Shown here: piece by piece, positions 14,109-21,189 of the stretch
How positions within the stretch are numbered: the first letter of the stretch is position 1
How the letters are laid out: every line of letters starts with the position of its first letter
Origin: a virus
IMG/VR virus record: IMGVR_UViG_3300048924_000042
Coordinates: 1-22,087 of that record
Length of the DNA stretch: 22,087 nucleotides
Reading direction: 5' to 3' (one strand)
The notes under the pieces: model-generated
Seen by the model: the letters and a program-made list of their open reading frames with translations, nothing else
Databases searched by the model: none
Told to the model about the DNA's origin: nothing
Program-made: the position numbers and the translations under genes

Positions 14109-14799
14109 ACGGGTTGTAACAAGCCCACGACGTTGGGATGAAGTGCAAGGCCAGGAACTTAACCAGATACGCAGACCGTGTAGCGAATGGGTCTCTGATT
14201 TGTTGATCTGGCTTTGGCACATTACCCGACGTCGAGATTCGAGGCGTGATCATCGTCACCAGCGGAATGCGTTTGTCGATTACGCTCTGAGTGTTTGGAC
14301 CAAGCCAATCCTCATGGTTGTAATACGCCATCAGCTCGTAACTGTTGTCGACATACGTTGCACTCAAATCCTCAGGAGCGAGTCTAACGATGTTGACGAC
14401 AGCCGGCCACTGGAAGTAATGCTCCATCGATGCACGGATAACATCCGCTTCATGGGCTTCCAGATTGTAGGGATAGACATTGATATCCACCTCGATGGAC
14501 TCGATGTCTACCTTACGATCGATGCGGGTCAACCCCTCATTGATGTCTTTTCGGAAATGATAGACGAAGTCTGTCATCTTCGAGTGGAAGAGGGTTTCTG
14601 AGTCACGAGCAGCATAAAGAGCTTTGTACTGCTCACGGTCAATAGCCCCGTTGGTAATTAGGTCGAAATGATCATCCGTCCGGTCACGATACAGATTGGT
14701 AAGCACGAGCGCATCGGCGAGTTTTTCGTCGATGCGCTTGAGTGTGCCGTACCGAGTATCCAGGATCATATCGATGTCGATAAGCGCCCTTTGTCTCAT
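14074..14799 (-). CDS. Unknown 241-residue protein
   Basis: ATG 14799 follows GAGG by seven bases, and the gene is the last of the operon running down from 17809. The N-terminal half is charged and helical (MRQRALIDIDMILDTRYGT). The middle holds a beta-like segment (VDIESIEVDINVYPYNLEAHEADVI), then a Pro/Ile-rich region (IPLVTMITPRISTSG) and a hydrophobic C-terminus ending QLQSSRC. No domain is recognised. The stop lies 35 bases inside the convergent gene at 13650-14108, so the two mRNAs are antisense at their 3' ends and no hairpin terminator is visible. Confidence 0.78.
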   Translation of the reverse strand: MRQRALIDIDMILDTRYGTLKRIDEKLADALVLTNLYRDRTDDHFDLITNGAIDREQYKALYAARDSETLFHSKMTDFVYHFRKDINEGLTRIDRKVDIESIEVDINVYPYNLEAHEADVIRASMEHYFQWPAVVNIVRLAPEDLSATYVDNSYELMAYYNHEDWLGPNTQSVIDKRIPLVTMITPRISTSGNVPKPDQQIRDPFATRSAYLVKFLALHFIPTSWACYNPFILQQLQSSRC

Positions 14800-14813
14800 T
14801 GAGAACCTCGGAG

Positions 14814-15281
14814 TTAACCTTTAGCAGCTTCGTTCTTTAATGCCGTCAATACGCGCATCAGATCGGTCATCGACATCAGGTAGACGAAAGCCGCCCACTT
14901 GTTGTAATTGATGTTCTCACGATACGTATCGACAGTGGCAGCCATCTCACGTAGTGAGTCAGGCGTACCGGCAGCGTCTTTCACCCACGCCAGAGTTCTG
15001 GCCAGAGGACCGGCGATTTCATTGTTGAAGGCGGTGTCATCCACCTCAGCAAGGAACATAAACTCGCCAGTCATGTTCATCAGAACTTCCATGAACTCAG
15101 GATCACTGACGTCCGTCTGGACCTCGATGAAATCCCAAAGCTTCAAGCAACCTGCTTTAGAGTGCAGGGAAGTCCGGAAGTTGATCTGTAGCTTCGCGGC
15201 CGTGGCGAGAGTCTGCATCGAACCGATGCGTTCAGGCGTACTGCAATACCTGAACACGATATCGGTAATCAGCTTCATCAT
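14814..15281 (-). CDS. Unknown 155-residue helical protein
   Basis: The frame stays open to 15482, but that region is used by the polymerase-like gene in another frame. The start taken is the double ATG at 15281/15278, one base after the TGA of that gene. There is no clear Shine-Dalgarno before it, so it is probably translated by reinitiation from the upstream gene. The protein is helical with Met-rich stretches (EFMEVLMNMTGEFMFLAEV; VYLMSMTDLMRVL) and ends KNEAAKG. No domain is recognised. Tight coupling to the beta-like protein suggests equal production of the two and possibly a shared complex, which is inference. Confidence 0.75.
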   Translation of the reverse strand: MMKLITDIVFRYCSTPERIGSMQTLATAAKLQINFRTSLHSKAGCLKLWDFIEVQTDVSDPEFMEVLMNMTGEFMFLAEVDDTAFNNEIAGPLARTLAWVKDAAGTPDSLREMAATVDTYRENINYNKWAAFVYLMSMTDLMRVLTALKNEAAKG

Positions 15282-15282
15282 T

Positions 15283-16020
15283 TCAGAGCGTGTCGGGCAT
15301 GGCATCGGCAGGCACCTTAGTACTTGGATCGAGGTTGTTACCAATGTGCATGCAATTAAAGATAATCGATGCAGTCTTGGTAGATTTAGCGATACCCAAC
15401 CCGTCCAACTGTGCGTAGCTGACCTCACCCGTCTCGATAAGCAGACGTTTGTACTCGCGATAACCTGCGGTGTCACCACCACGGATCTTCACGAATTCAA
15501 GCATCGTGTTGTCAAGACCACGAGACAGGAGCGCCACACCCTCAGGAGAGGAGATACGGCTGCCCTTAGACTCGCTTGTAGGCTGCTCGGTCAGGTCGTC
15601 GATACGTTGGTTATGCTCAGGGATAGATCGCTTCTTAGCGACCGTCTGAGCCTGTCGACGCACTGGAAGATCGAGAACCGGATACGCGTGCGGAGTGACG
15701 TACTGCAAACCCGTTGAAGGGTCAGTCATTACCAGACGGTGATCCAAGCTACGTCCCATGCCTTTCGCGATCTGGTAGTTGCGGGCAATACTTACCCGCT
15801 TACCTGAGAGGTTAGGAACGTAGAATGGAATCCACTCGCGGTTAGCGATGTCTTCCTGAGTTTTGACGGGCTTGAGCTTACGCAAGTAACTCTCAAACTC
15901 GTCATCATTCATTGCCTCGAGTTTTTCCCTGAAGATCTTCACGTTCGTATCGTCGCCGGGAATGATGGACGCGATTCGCTCCAACATCTTTTCCGTGACT
16001 TTCTTACGTTTAGCGTTCAT
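15283..16020 (-). CDS. RNA polymerase beta-subunit C-terminal-like protein (split phage RNAP)
   Basis: In this 245-residue protein residues 143-175 follow the pattern of the beta-subunit C-terminal domain (Rpb2 domain 7). LTEQPT at 143-148 matches the LTRQPT/VTQQP element. After it, R155, E160, L164-L165, G168, T172 and E175 fall in ungapped register with bacterial beta [20 protein letters not shown]. A histidine and basic segment just before (PEHNQR) matches the H-A-R portion. The N-terminal 120 residues are basic, with WIPFYVPNLSGKR and GMGRSLDHRLV. The catalytic-lysine RHGNKG-type region is not seen here and should lie in another beta fragment. By neighbourhood (five genes around a RecA-like ATPase) it fits phiKZ gp149, a virion polymerase beta C-terminal subunit, from memory, though that protein is, I believe, longer. 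ATG 16020 follows GAGGG by ten bases. Confidence 0.6.
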   Translation of the reverse strand: MNAKRKKVTEKMLERIASIIPGDDTNVKIFREKLEAMNDDEFESYLRKLKPVKTQEDIANREWIPFYVPNLSGKRVSIARNYQIAKGMGRSLDHRLVMTDPSTGLQYVTPHAYPVLDLPVRRQAQTVAKKRSIPEHNQRIDDLTEQPTSESKGSRISSPEGVALLSRGLDNTMLEFVKIRGGDTAGYREYKRLLIETGEVSYAQLDGLGIAKSTKTASIIFNCMHIGNNLDPSTKVPADAMPDTL

Positions 16021-16026
16021 GTGGAA

Positions 16027-16308
16027 TTAGCCCTCGGGAAGATTGAAACGCACCAGAGTCGGCAGGACGTGAGTCTCGAAATACTTCAGCCAATACACTG
16101 GCGCGATATCGTTTCGCAGACACTCACACTCGTCCAGTGTAGAGATCCGGATTTTGCTCAACTCGTGACGGAAGTACTTGTTGAGAGCCCGGAGTTCGTC
16201 TTCTTCTGTCTCCGCGTTCACATGGAACGTGGCATTAAAGTTAGCCGCGAGTTTCGCGTTCTGATTAGACAGCAGGTCGCTGACCTTCGTAACCAGTGAA
16301 TTGGCCAT
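16027..16308 (-). CDS. Unknown 93-residue protein
   Basis: ATG 16308 (MANSLVTKVSDLL) is preferred over the upstream frame extension because AGGA lies about ten bases before it and the extension would sit inside the ATPase gene. The protein is small and helical with a TEEDEL acidic patch, EC-x-C and a C-terminal VLPTLVRFNLPEG. It lies 4 bases after the RecA-like ATPase gene and 6 bases before the beta-like gene, so the three are co-transcribed. No domain is recognised. Confidence 0.75.
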   Translation of the reverse strand: MANSLVTKVSDLLSNQNAKLAANFNATFHVNAETEEDELRALNKYFRHELSKIRISTLDECECLRNDIAPVYWLKYFETHVLPTLVRFNLPEG

Positions 16309-16312
16309 GATG

Positions 16313-17809
16313 TTATTTTCCTGTTGATTCCTTTGGAACCACACACTCAGCGACTACGGCAATGTCAACTGGCTCTGGGAGTCCCATTTCTTTACGTGAT
16401 TTTGGATACCAGTAAGGGTGATACCGACCGGCCCGGATACGAAGGAGGTCCATAGCGGATGTGAACGGAATGTCCTTACCGGCTTCGATTGGCATGAACC
16501 AATAGCGAGAATCCAGCAGCGCATCCCAATCGTACCCCATGGCCTTGATTTCTTCATACAACTGCGCCGGAGTGCAGCGTAGTTCGTCATCGAACTCAGT
16601 CCAGTACGTGAACATCCAGTACAGAGTTACGAGAATGTAAGCCGCGTGTTGTAGGCGTGGGTTCTCGCGGAACTTCTGACGAACGTTGGTCCGTTGCAGT
16701 TTGATGTCAGGGCAGAGCGACAGCGTGTAGTTGCGGTCGTTACCTTCGAAACCAAACTTGGCACCTTCTTCTTTCAGGAAGACGAAGTTGGACATGTACG
16801 GCAGGAAGCCGTCCTTCTGAGAAATAACCAGAGGGATAGGAACGCCTGAGATGCCGAACTTGCCACGCTGGTTGGTAACCTTGATCTCGATCAGGTCGGT
16901 CTGCTTATCCTCGTCACCCGGCTCGTACGGGTACTCTGGCATTGCATCCTTACCGCTGCCGTTCAACATCGGCGAGAAGTGAGTGATGATGTAGCAGTTG
17001 CCGGTCTGGAACGAGAAGTTCTCAGGTACGCGCTTGAGCTTGATATCGCCCTTCAGCCACTTCAACGTTTTGATAGTTGGAGAGCGTGGGTCAAGCTGAT
17101 ACGAGGCGCCGACGTGTGCGGTGCCAAGGAAGTAGATCGCATGTCGAGCGGCGAGGTCGTTGATCTGGTCAACGATCTGACTCTTACCGCTGTTGACGCG
17201 CATAGCCAGCATGTTCAAGTCTTTGGTGCCGACTTCGTTCTCTGCGAGCATCGCCACGGCGTTCTCTGCTTTGAGACCGGAGAAGGAGTCACAGAACTCG
17301 ATCACTGGGTTGAAGTACTCGTACGGCTTACCGTCATGAGGGTTCAGGATTTCCAGCTCAACACGCTTCTCTTCTTTGAAGCGTTGTTTAGCGAACTTCT
17401 TGACCAGCTCGAACCATTGAGTACCATCGTAGTCAACGGAGTTGGTGAAGAACATCCGGCCTTCAGACATCAGGCATTCAGGAACACGGTTGTACTTCGA
17501 TGGAGCACCCATACCCAAACGGGTAAGACGTTCGACACGTTCGGCCACCATGGTGGTTTCAGTATCATGTACGTGAAGTGCAGCATCAGGGAAAGCGCGC
17601 AGTACCGCACCGCAGCAACCGGCTGCGATGGTGGACTTACCCATGTTTGGCAATGCAGCAATAGACCAGAACAGGGCGAAACCGCCGTTCAAGATCATTT
17701 GTCCTTTGTGGCCCTTTACCCAGCTACCCGACGAGATGTCAAGGACAGTGCCGGTGTTTGGCATTGGGTAGAACGCTGGCGCGGGTTTCCAGAGAGATGC
17801 GTAAGACAT
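16313..17809 (-). CDS. RecA/UvsX-like ATPase (phiKZ gp152-like recombinase)
   Basis: This 498-residue protein is a P-loop ATPase of the RecA/UvsX/DnaB group, expected to act in recombination-dependent replication and repair of phage DNA. Walker A is ALPNMGKST at residues 52-60 (Lys58), with Ala in place of the usual first Gly. HDTETTMVAERVERL just after resembles the RecA/UvsX strand with the glutamate that activates water. The Walker B-like VIEFCDSF ends at Asp174. The C-terminal 180 residues carry no known domain. ATG 17809 has GGAG and AGGA within eleven bases upstream; an ATG eight codons earlier lacks a site. It heads the five-gene minus-strand operon. phiKZ gp152 has been called UvsX-like (memory). 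A helicase or terminase-type role cannot be excluded from sequence alone. Confidence 0.78.
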   Translation of the reverse strand: MSYASLWKPAPAFYPMPNTGTVLDISSGSWVKGHKGQMILNGGFALFWSIAALPNMGKSTIAAGCCGAVLRAFPDAALHVHDTETTMVAERVERLTRLGMGAPSKYNRVPECLMSEGRMFFTNSVDYDGTQWFELVKKFAKQRFKEEKRVELEILNPHDGKPYEYFNPVIEFCDSFSGLKAENAVAMLAENEVGTKDLNMLAMRVNSGKSQIVDQINDLAARHAIYFLGTAHVGASYQLDPRSPTIKTLKWLKGDIKLKRVPENFSFQTGNCYIITHFSPMLNGSGKDAMPEYPYEPGDEDKQTDLIEIKVTNQRGKFGISGVPIPLVISQKDGFLPYMSNFVFLKEEGAKFGFEGNDRNYTLSLCPDIKLQRTNVRQKFRENPRLQHAAYILVTLYWMFTYWTEFDDELRCTPAQLYEEIKAMGYDWDALLDSRYWFMPIEAGKDIPFTSAMDLLRIRAGRYHPYWYPKSRKEMGLPEPVDIAVVAECVVPKESTGK

Positions 17810-17870
17810 GTCCTGCTCCGTTGATAATTTCACACAACATACACACGTTGCGTAAATAAATAGACTCTGC

Positions 17871-17874
17871 TATG
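17871..17874 (+). promoter_or_regulatory. Candidate late promoter TATG motif before the 286-residue protein
   Basis: The 103-base gap between the divergent ATPase (17809) and the plus-strand gene (17913) is A/T-rich (GTAAATAAATAGA) and holds TATG 39 bases before the ATG, in CTGCTATGGGTTTACC. Setting and distance resemble the motifs at 2157 and 12079. Confidence 0.38.
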
Positions 17875-17912
17875 GGTTTACCTAATTTTGCACTCTGAGG
17901 GAGCATCTGCTC

Positions 17913-18773
17913 ATGTCGAAAGTTAACAAGACGCTGGCTGACTACACGTCTGAATCCGCTAGCACCCTTCCAAGCTTGATCGAAGAAGGCAGCATGCTGT
18001 CCACCGAGTCGAAAGCTCTGGCCTTCCTGTCCGGTCTTGCGACCACCTTCAAGAGCTACATCGAAAACTTCACCACGTACTGCAACGGCCTGAAGCTTGG
18101 CAACTACGTCAAGCAGAAGATCGACACCGAAGAACTGAAGGAAGTTCTGGTTGGTAAAGACTACCAGAAGACCCGCGGTATCTACGTTGCCGTTCCACCA
18201 GGCTTCAGCGGTCAGTGGGTGCCTTTCCTGCGCTTCCTGATCGAGACCATCCTCCCAGCTGTTGAAACCACTGAGATCACTCTCAAGGCGGTCAACACCA
18301 AGCTGGCGGTTGCTCTCAATGAACCTGATCGCCTGAAGGCACAATCGGGTATCAGGGATCTGGCGAAGAACCTCGCGCTGATTCCACAGGAAGACTTTGA
18401 CAAGATCAAAGACTACTTCCAGAACGGCGGTCGTAACCAGACTACACTCGGCAAAGTAGTCGAGCGTAATGCTGATATCGAAGAAGCGTTCATCCTGATC
18501 AACAAACTGAATGCTGACGTCGGTGCGGTAGACTTCGTCAATATCCAGAAGCTGATCAACCGTCTGGTGGTTCTGGTTACGGAACTGCGTAAAGAGCTGG
18601 ACGGCAAAGATGGCGATGAGATGTCCGGCCTCGTTACTTCCCAGCTTTCTGACCTGTTCTACAAGGTCGGCATTACCGTTACCGCAGGTGCTGTATTGGT
18701 CGATATGACTGAACAGTTCACCAGCGCCATGACGAATGCTCGTGACGATATTGTCGTCGCATTGAAGTCATAA
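17913..18773 (+). CDS. Helical protein, probable abundant virion component (phiKZ gp153-like)
   Basis: This 286-residue protein starts at ATG 17913 after GAGGGAG. It is mixed helix without membrane segments: N-terminal Ser/Thr-rich residues 1-32, then a helical body (ALAFLSGLATTFKSYIENF), a conserved-looking VAVPPGFSGQWVPFLRFLIE, and a C-terminal helix ending DDIVVALKS. A Ser-Thr-Glu at residues 30-32 fits the S-x-E cut used by phiKZ-type prohead proteases, so the first 32 residues might be a propeptide; this is a loose motif. It is a single-gene transcription unit with its own promoter candidate and a very strong terminator, as expected for a highly expressed product. In phiKZ the gene in this position encodes a virion protein, from memory; no function is known to me. 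Confidence 0.78.
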   Translation: MSKVNKTLADYTSESASTLPSLIEEGSMLSTESKALAFLSGLATTFKSYIENFTTYCNGLKLGNYVKQKIDTEELKEVLVGKDYQKTRGIYVAVPPGFSGQWVPFLRFLIETILPAVETTEITLKAVNTKLAVALNEPDRLKAQSGIRDLAKNLALIPQEDFDKIKDYFQNGGRNQTTLGKVVERNADIEEAFILINKLNADVGAVDFVNIQKLINRLVVLVTELRKELDGKDGDEMSGLVTSQLSDLFYKVGITVTAGAVLVDMTEQFTSAMTNARDDIVVALKS

Positions 18774-18779
18774 GGGCAT

Positions 18780-18815
18780 ATACACTCCCCAGCAGTTGTC
18801 TGCTGGGGAGTGTAT
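18780..18815. terminator. Strong bidirectional terminator, 16-bp perfect stem
   Basis: ATACACTCCCCAGCAG and CTGCTGGGGAGTGTAT form a perfect 16-bp hairpin with a TTGT loop. It lies between the stop of the plus-strand gene (18773) and the stop of the minus-strand gene (18821). T-tracts are short on both sides, but this is the longest perfect stem in the window. Confidence 0.8.
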
Positions 18816-18820
18816 GCTGC

Positions 18821-19237
18821 TCACACCGTTTTGACGCTACGGAAGATCGCCTCAACGTCCCGAAGGAGCAACTCGTCACTGTCGTAGCGTACCCAAGAGG
18901 GCGCGCAACGCATCAGCTCGGTAACTGCATCTTCGATCCGAATCTTCCGTTGTCTGTAGCGAGTATGAATGGTCGCGAGGTCGATCTTACCCCAGACCAT
19001 CTTGCTCATGGCCGCAGGGAACAATAACGCTTTCGACCTCATAACTAACTTGAACCGATCATTCAACTCTTCCATCGCACAAGCGGTGGGTTTGTCGATA
19101 TGATTCATCCAGCACCACAGCGATGTAACGAAGATAAATCGCTTTATGCTGTGCTTCGGACTTAGTTCACCATCATTGACTGGATGATGTTGTACAACTA
19201 CCGGATAATTACCCGATGCCAGTCTGTCGACGTTCAT
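18821..19237 (-). CDS. Unknown 138-residue protein (position of phiKZ gp154)
   Basis: ATG 19237 has AGAGG eight bases upstream, and the gene begins 17 bases after the RNase H gene on the same strand. The protein is basic and contains several Trp and His residues (SLWCWMNHID; IHTRYRQRKIRIEDAV) and a helical C-terminus rich in Leu and Asp. No metal-binding Cys/His cluster or catalytic motif is clear. Being the 3' neighbour of an RNase H gene suggests a nucleic-acid-related role, but that rests on position only. Confidence 0.75.
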   Translation of the reverse strand: MNVDRLASGNYPVVVQHHPVNDGELSPKHSIKRFIFVTSLWCWMNHIDKPTACAMEELNDRFKLVMRSKALLFPAAMSKMVWGKIDLATIHTRYRQRKIRIEDAVTELMRCAPSWVRYDSDELLLRDVEAIFRSVKTV

Positions 19238-19254
19238 TAGTGAGACCTCTACGA

Positions 19255-20742
19255 TCAGTTAGTCTTCTGCTTGATCGTGTGATAGTAGATGTTTGATGCT
19301 GTCCGTGCCCAAATGCCGACATCACCAGACAACAGCTCTACCATGGTAGCGTAACGTCCTACGTTATCAGATTCCCTCCAGCACACTACTTTAACGGACT
19401 TAACGTCCTCTGCCAGAGCCGCCAACTGGTTCCGTGTCAGTATATCGCCACCCAAGACCAAACGCACTTTACCGATGAACGGTTTGGGTTCATCCTTAGC
19501 TTTCTCCAAGTTGAATGTCACCCCTACATCGAGGTATTTGACAATTTGGGAAATACTCGGCTTGAGTTTCCGGACGACTTTCTTATCGCCCTTCTCCTCA
19601 TAGAGTAAGTCCGTAATGTCGGTGAGGACGTAGTAATCATCACCTTCAAGGACTCCATCTAGAACCCTGCTCATGCCGTCCCAAGACTGCACACCCCTGA
19701 AACCTAAGCCTGCTGGCCGCATCTCCACCAGTACTGGAACGTCCTTGGAATCGAGCAAGTCGACGCCTTTCTTGGACGGATACAGGAAGGTAGTGTTGTA
19801 GTCAGAAAGCTCTTTGTACGTCTTGGGAGAGAAGATTGCATCCAAGTGTGCAATCACAATAGCGCCGTACTGCTTGGCGTCTTTTGCGATAGCTGTGAGA
19901 CGCAAGGTTTCCATTACTGGATCAGGTTCTTTGACCCGTACCACGCCAAGGAAGTTGTCAGCGTACGGTTTGCCGTACAGTTCGTCTTCCTTATCCTTCG
20001 TGCCATGCGAACCAACGTAGTAGACAGTTGTGCCGTCTGCTCGTTTGTACTCGAGATCGTTTGTTGCGAAATACCAACGAGGGGCTTGGAGAATACGCGG
20101 GATGACGTTCTTGTTACCCCAATACCCTTGAGCGACTTTACGATCGCGGATGATCGTATCGTCCTTCTTCGTTCCTAACACCAAACCTCTCCCGGCGTGG
20201 GAGTCAGCGATGGTGTTGCCCATTTCCCCATTGTGAGCCTTGACGTGGTTCATCTCAATGGAGATCTTCGACTTCAGGTCATCCCAGACCTCTTTGTACT
20301 TTTCCCACAGAGGACGATACTTAATCGGACCGCCTTTCTTGTTAAGCCACTTACCACCCTCTGCCCATGCTGGTAGGAAGTCAGTACCCTTCACTACAAA
20401 CATCGAATCGCTGAGCAATACCGCTTTGACGATCTCAGGGTTTTCTTGAAGCCACAGCAATGCACGATACATCGCTTCGAGTTCGACCTCGTTGTTGCTC
20501 CCGTAATCCCGGCGACCACCAATCAGATCGATGTACTCGATCGGAGTGACCTTGTTACCCACGATGTTGTCACCGAGATAACCTTTGTCAGAAGGCACTG
20601 CTTTCGGATTACCCGTGCCTTTCTTTGGAGCTTCATCGATGAAGGTGTAACCGTGAACACCCCAACCGCCGATACGTTTATCGGCTAAGAAACCGCCGTC
20701 CGTATAAAGGACCGCTCCAGTTGCTACTGGTGTATCAGCCAT
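19255..20742 (-). CDS. RNase HI-like protein with a large extra C-terminal domain
   Basis: In this 495-residue protein the first 190 residues are an RNase HI fold with all catalytic positions: Asp15 (LYTDGG), Glu87 (NNEVELEAM), Asp112 (LLSDSMFVV), His170 (VKAH) and Asp180 (ADSHAGRG). It should cleave the RNA strand of RNA-DNA hybrids, for example primers or R-loops on phage DNA. The C-terminal 300 residues, absent from ordinary RNase HI (about 155 residues), contain beta-rich segments (VLVEMRPAGLGFRGVQSWDG; DYYVLTDITDLLYEE) and match nothing I recognise. An insertion of about 50 residues lies between the first Asp and the Glu. ATG 20742 follows AAGGA by eight bases. phiKZ gp155 is likewise RNase H-like (memory). 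Confidence 0.85.
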   Translation of the reverse strand: MADTPVATGAVLYTDGGFLADKRIGGWGVHGYTFIDEAPKKGTGNPKAVPSDKGYLGDNIVGNKVTPIEYIDLIGGRRDYGSNNEVELEAMYRALLWLQENPEIVKAVLLSDSMFVVKGTDFLPAWAEGGKWLNKKGGPIKYRPLWEKYKEVWDDLKSKISIEMNHVKAHNGEMGNTIADSHAGRGLVLGTKKDDTIIRDRKVAQGYWGNKNVIPRILQAPRWYFATNDLEYKRADGTTVYYVGSHGTKDKEDELYGKPYADNFLGVVRVKEPDPVMETLRLTAIAKDAKQYGAIVIAHLDAIFSPKTYKELSDYNTTFLYPSKKGVDLLDSKDVPVLVEMRPAGLGFRGVQSWDGMSRVLDGVLEGDDYYVLTDITDLLYEEKGDKKVVRKLKPSISQIVKYLDVGVTFNLEKAKDEPKPFIGKVRLVLGGDILTRNQLAALAEDVKSVKVVCWRESDNVGRYATMVELLSGDVGIWARTASNIYYHTIKQKTN

Positions 20743-20806
20743 TCTTGAATTCCTTAAGAGGTACGCCTAGAGTATTGGTCAGTTTTGTATCTTTTGAATC
20801 AACCAC

Positions 20807-21187
20807 TCACGGAGTACCACTTACCGTACATTTGTAATCAGCCATCACGCGCTTGAGCTCACCGCGCAACAGCTTGATGTGTTCGTACAACGCATCCACT
20901 ACAGCTGGGTCGTCGTCTGGAGAGAGACTACTGAGATCCGGTAGGTCAGGGATCTTGTATGTCTCGATAACAGCCAGCTCCATGCGTTCGCACTTCTCAG
21001 CATTATCGGTGACTTTGCGCGCTTGCTTCTTTTGCACCGGCTGAGATTTAATGTGCTGCACTTGAGGCGCAGGGCTCTCAACCGTATAAATGACGATCGA
21101 TGTACTTGGAATCACCGGCGTGCATGATCCCAAGAGAAGCAATGGAAGTTGCAACATCAGACGCATATTTAGACGTAAGTTCAACAT
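20807..21187 (-). CDS. Candidate o-spanin (outer-membrane lipoprotein, Rz1-like)
   Basis: This 126-residue protein begins with a basic residue run and a hydrophobic stretch ending in a lipobox, LGSC, with Cys22 as the predicted lipidated residue. A Pro/Gln/Ser-rich periplasmic linker follows (PAPQVQHIKSQPVQKKQ), then a helical, charged C-terminal half with heptad-like Leu spacing (VVDALYEHIKLLRGELKRVM). This layout fits the o-spanin partner in Gram-negative phage lysis. It starts 2 bases after the stop of the membrane-anchored gene upstream, a typical i-spanin/o-spanin arrangement. ATG 21187 has only a weak ribosome site, so translation is probably coupled; ATG at residue 8 is an alternative. 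An ordinary phage lipoprotein cannot be ruled out. Confidence 0.65.
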   Translation of the reverse strand: MLNLRLNMRLMLQLPLLLLGSCTPVIPSTSIVIYTVESPAPQVQHIKSQPVQKKQARKVTDNAEKCERMELAVIETYKIPDLPDLSSLSPDDDPAVVDALYEHIKLLRGELKRVMADYKCTVSGTP

Positions 21188-21189
21188 GG

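Noticed and set aside
14111-14127. Possible hairpin GGGTTG/CAAGCCC after the 152-residue gene
   Set aside because: Only six base pairs with a bulge and no T-tract; not convincing as a terminator.
15282-15482. N-terminal extension of the 155-residue gene back to 15482
   Set aside because: It would overlap 200 bases of the beta-like gene in another frame, has a Cys/Arg/Ser-rich shadow composition, and a double ATG exists right after the upstream stop.
14908-15717. 269-residue plus-strand frame opposite the polymerase-like genes
   Set aside because: Antisense to two coupled genes; no ribosome site; composition unlike a real protein.
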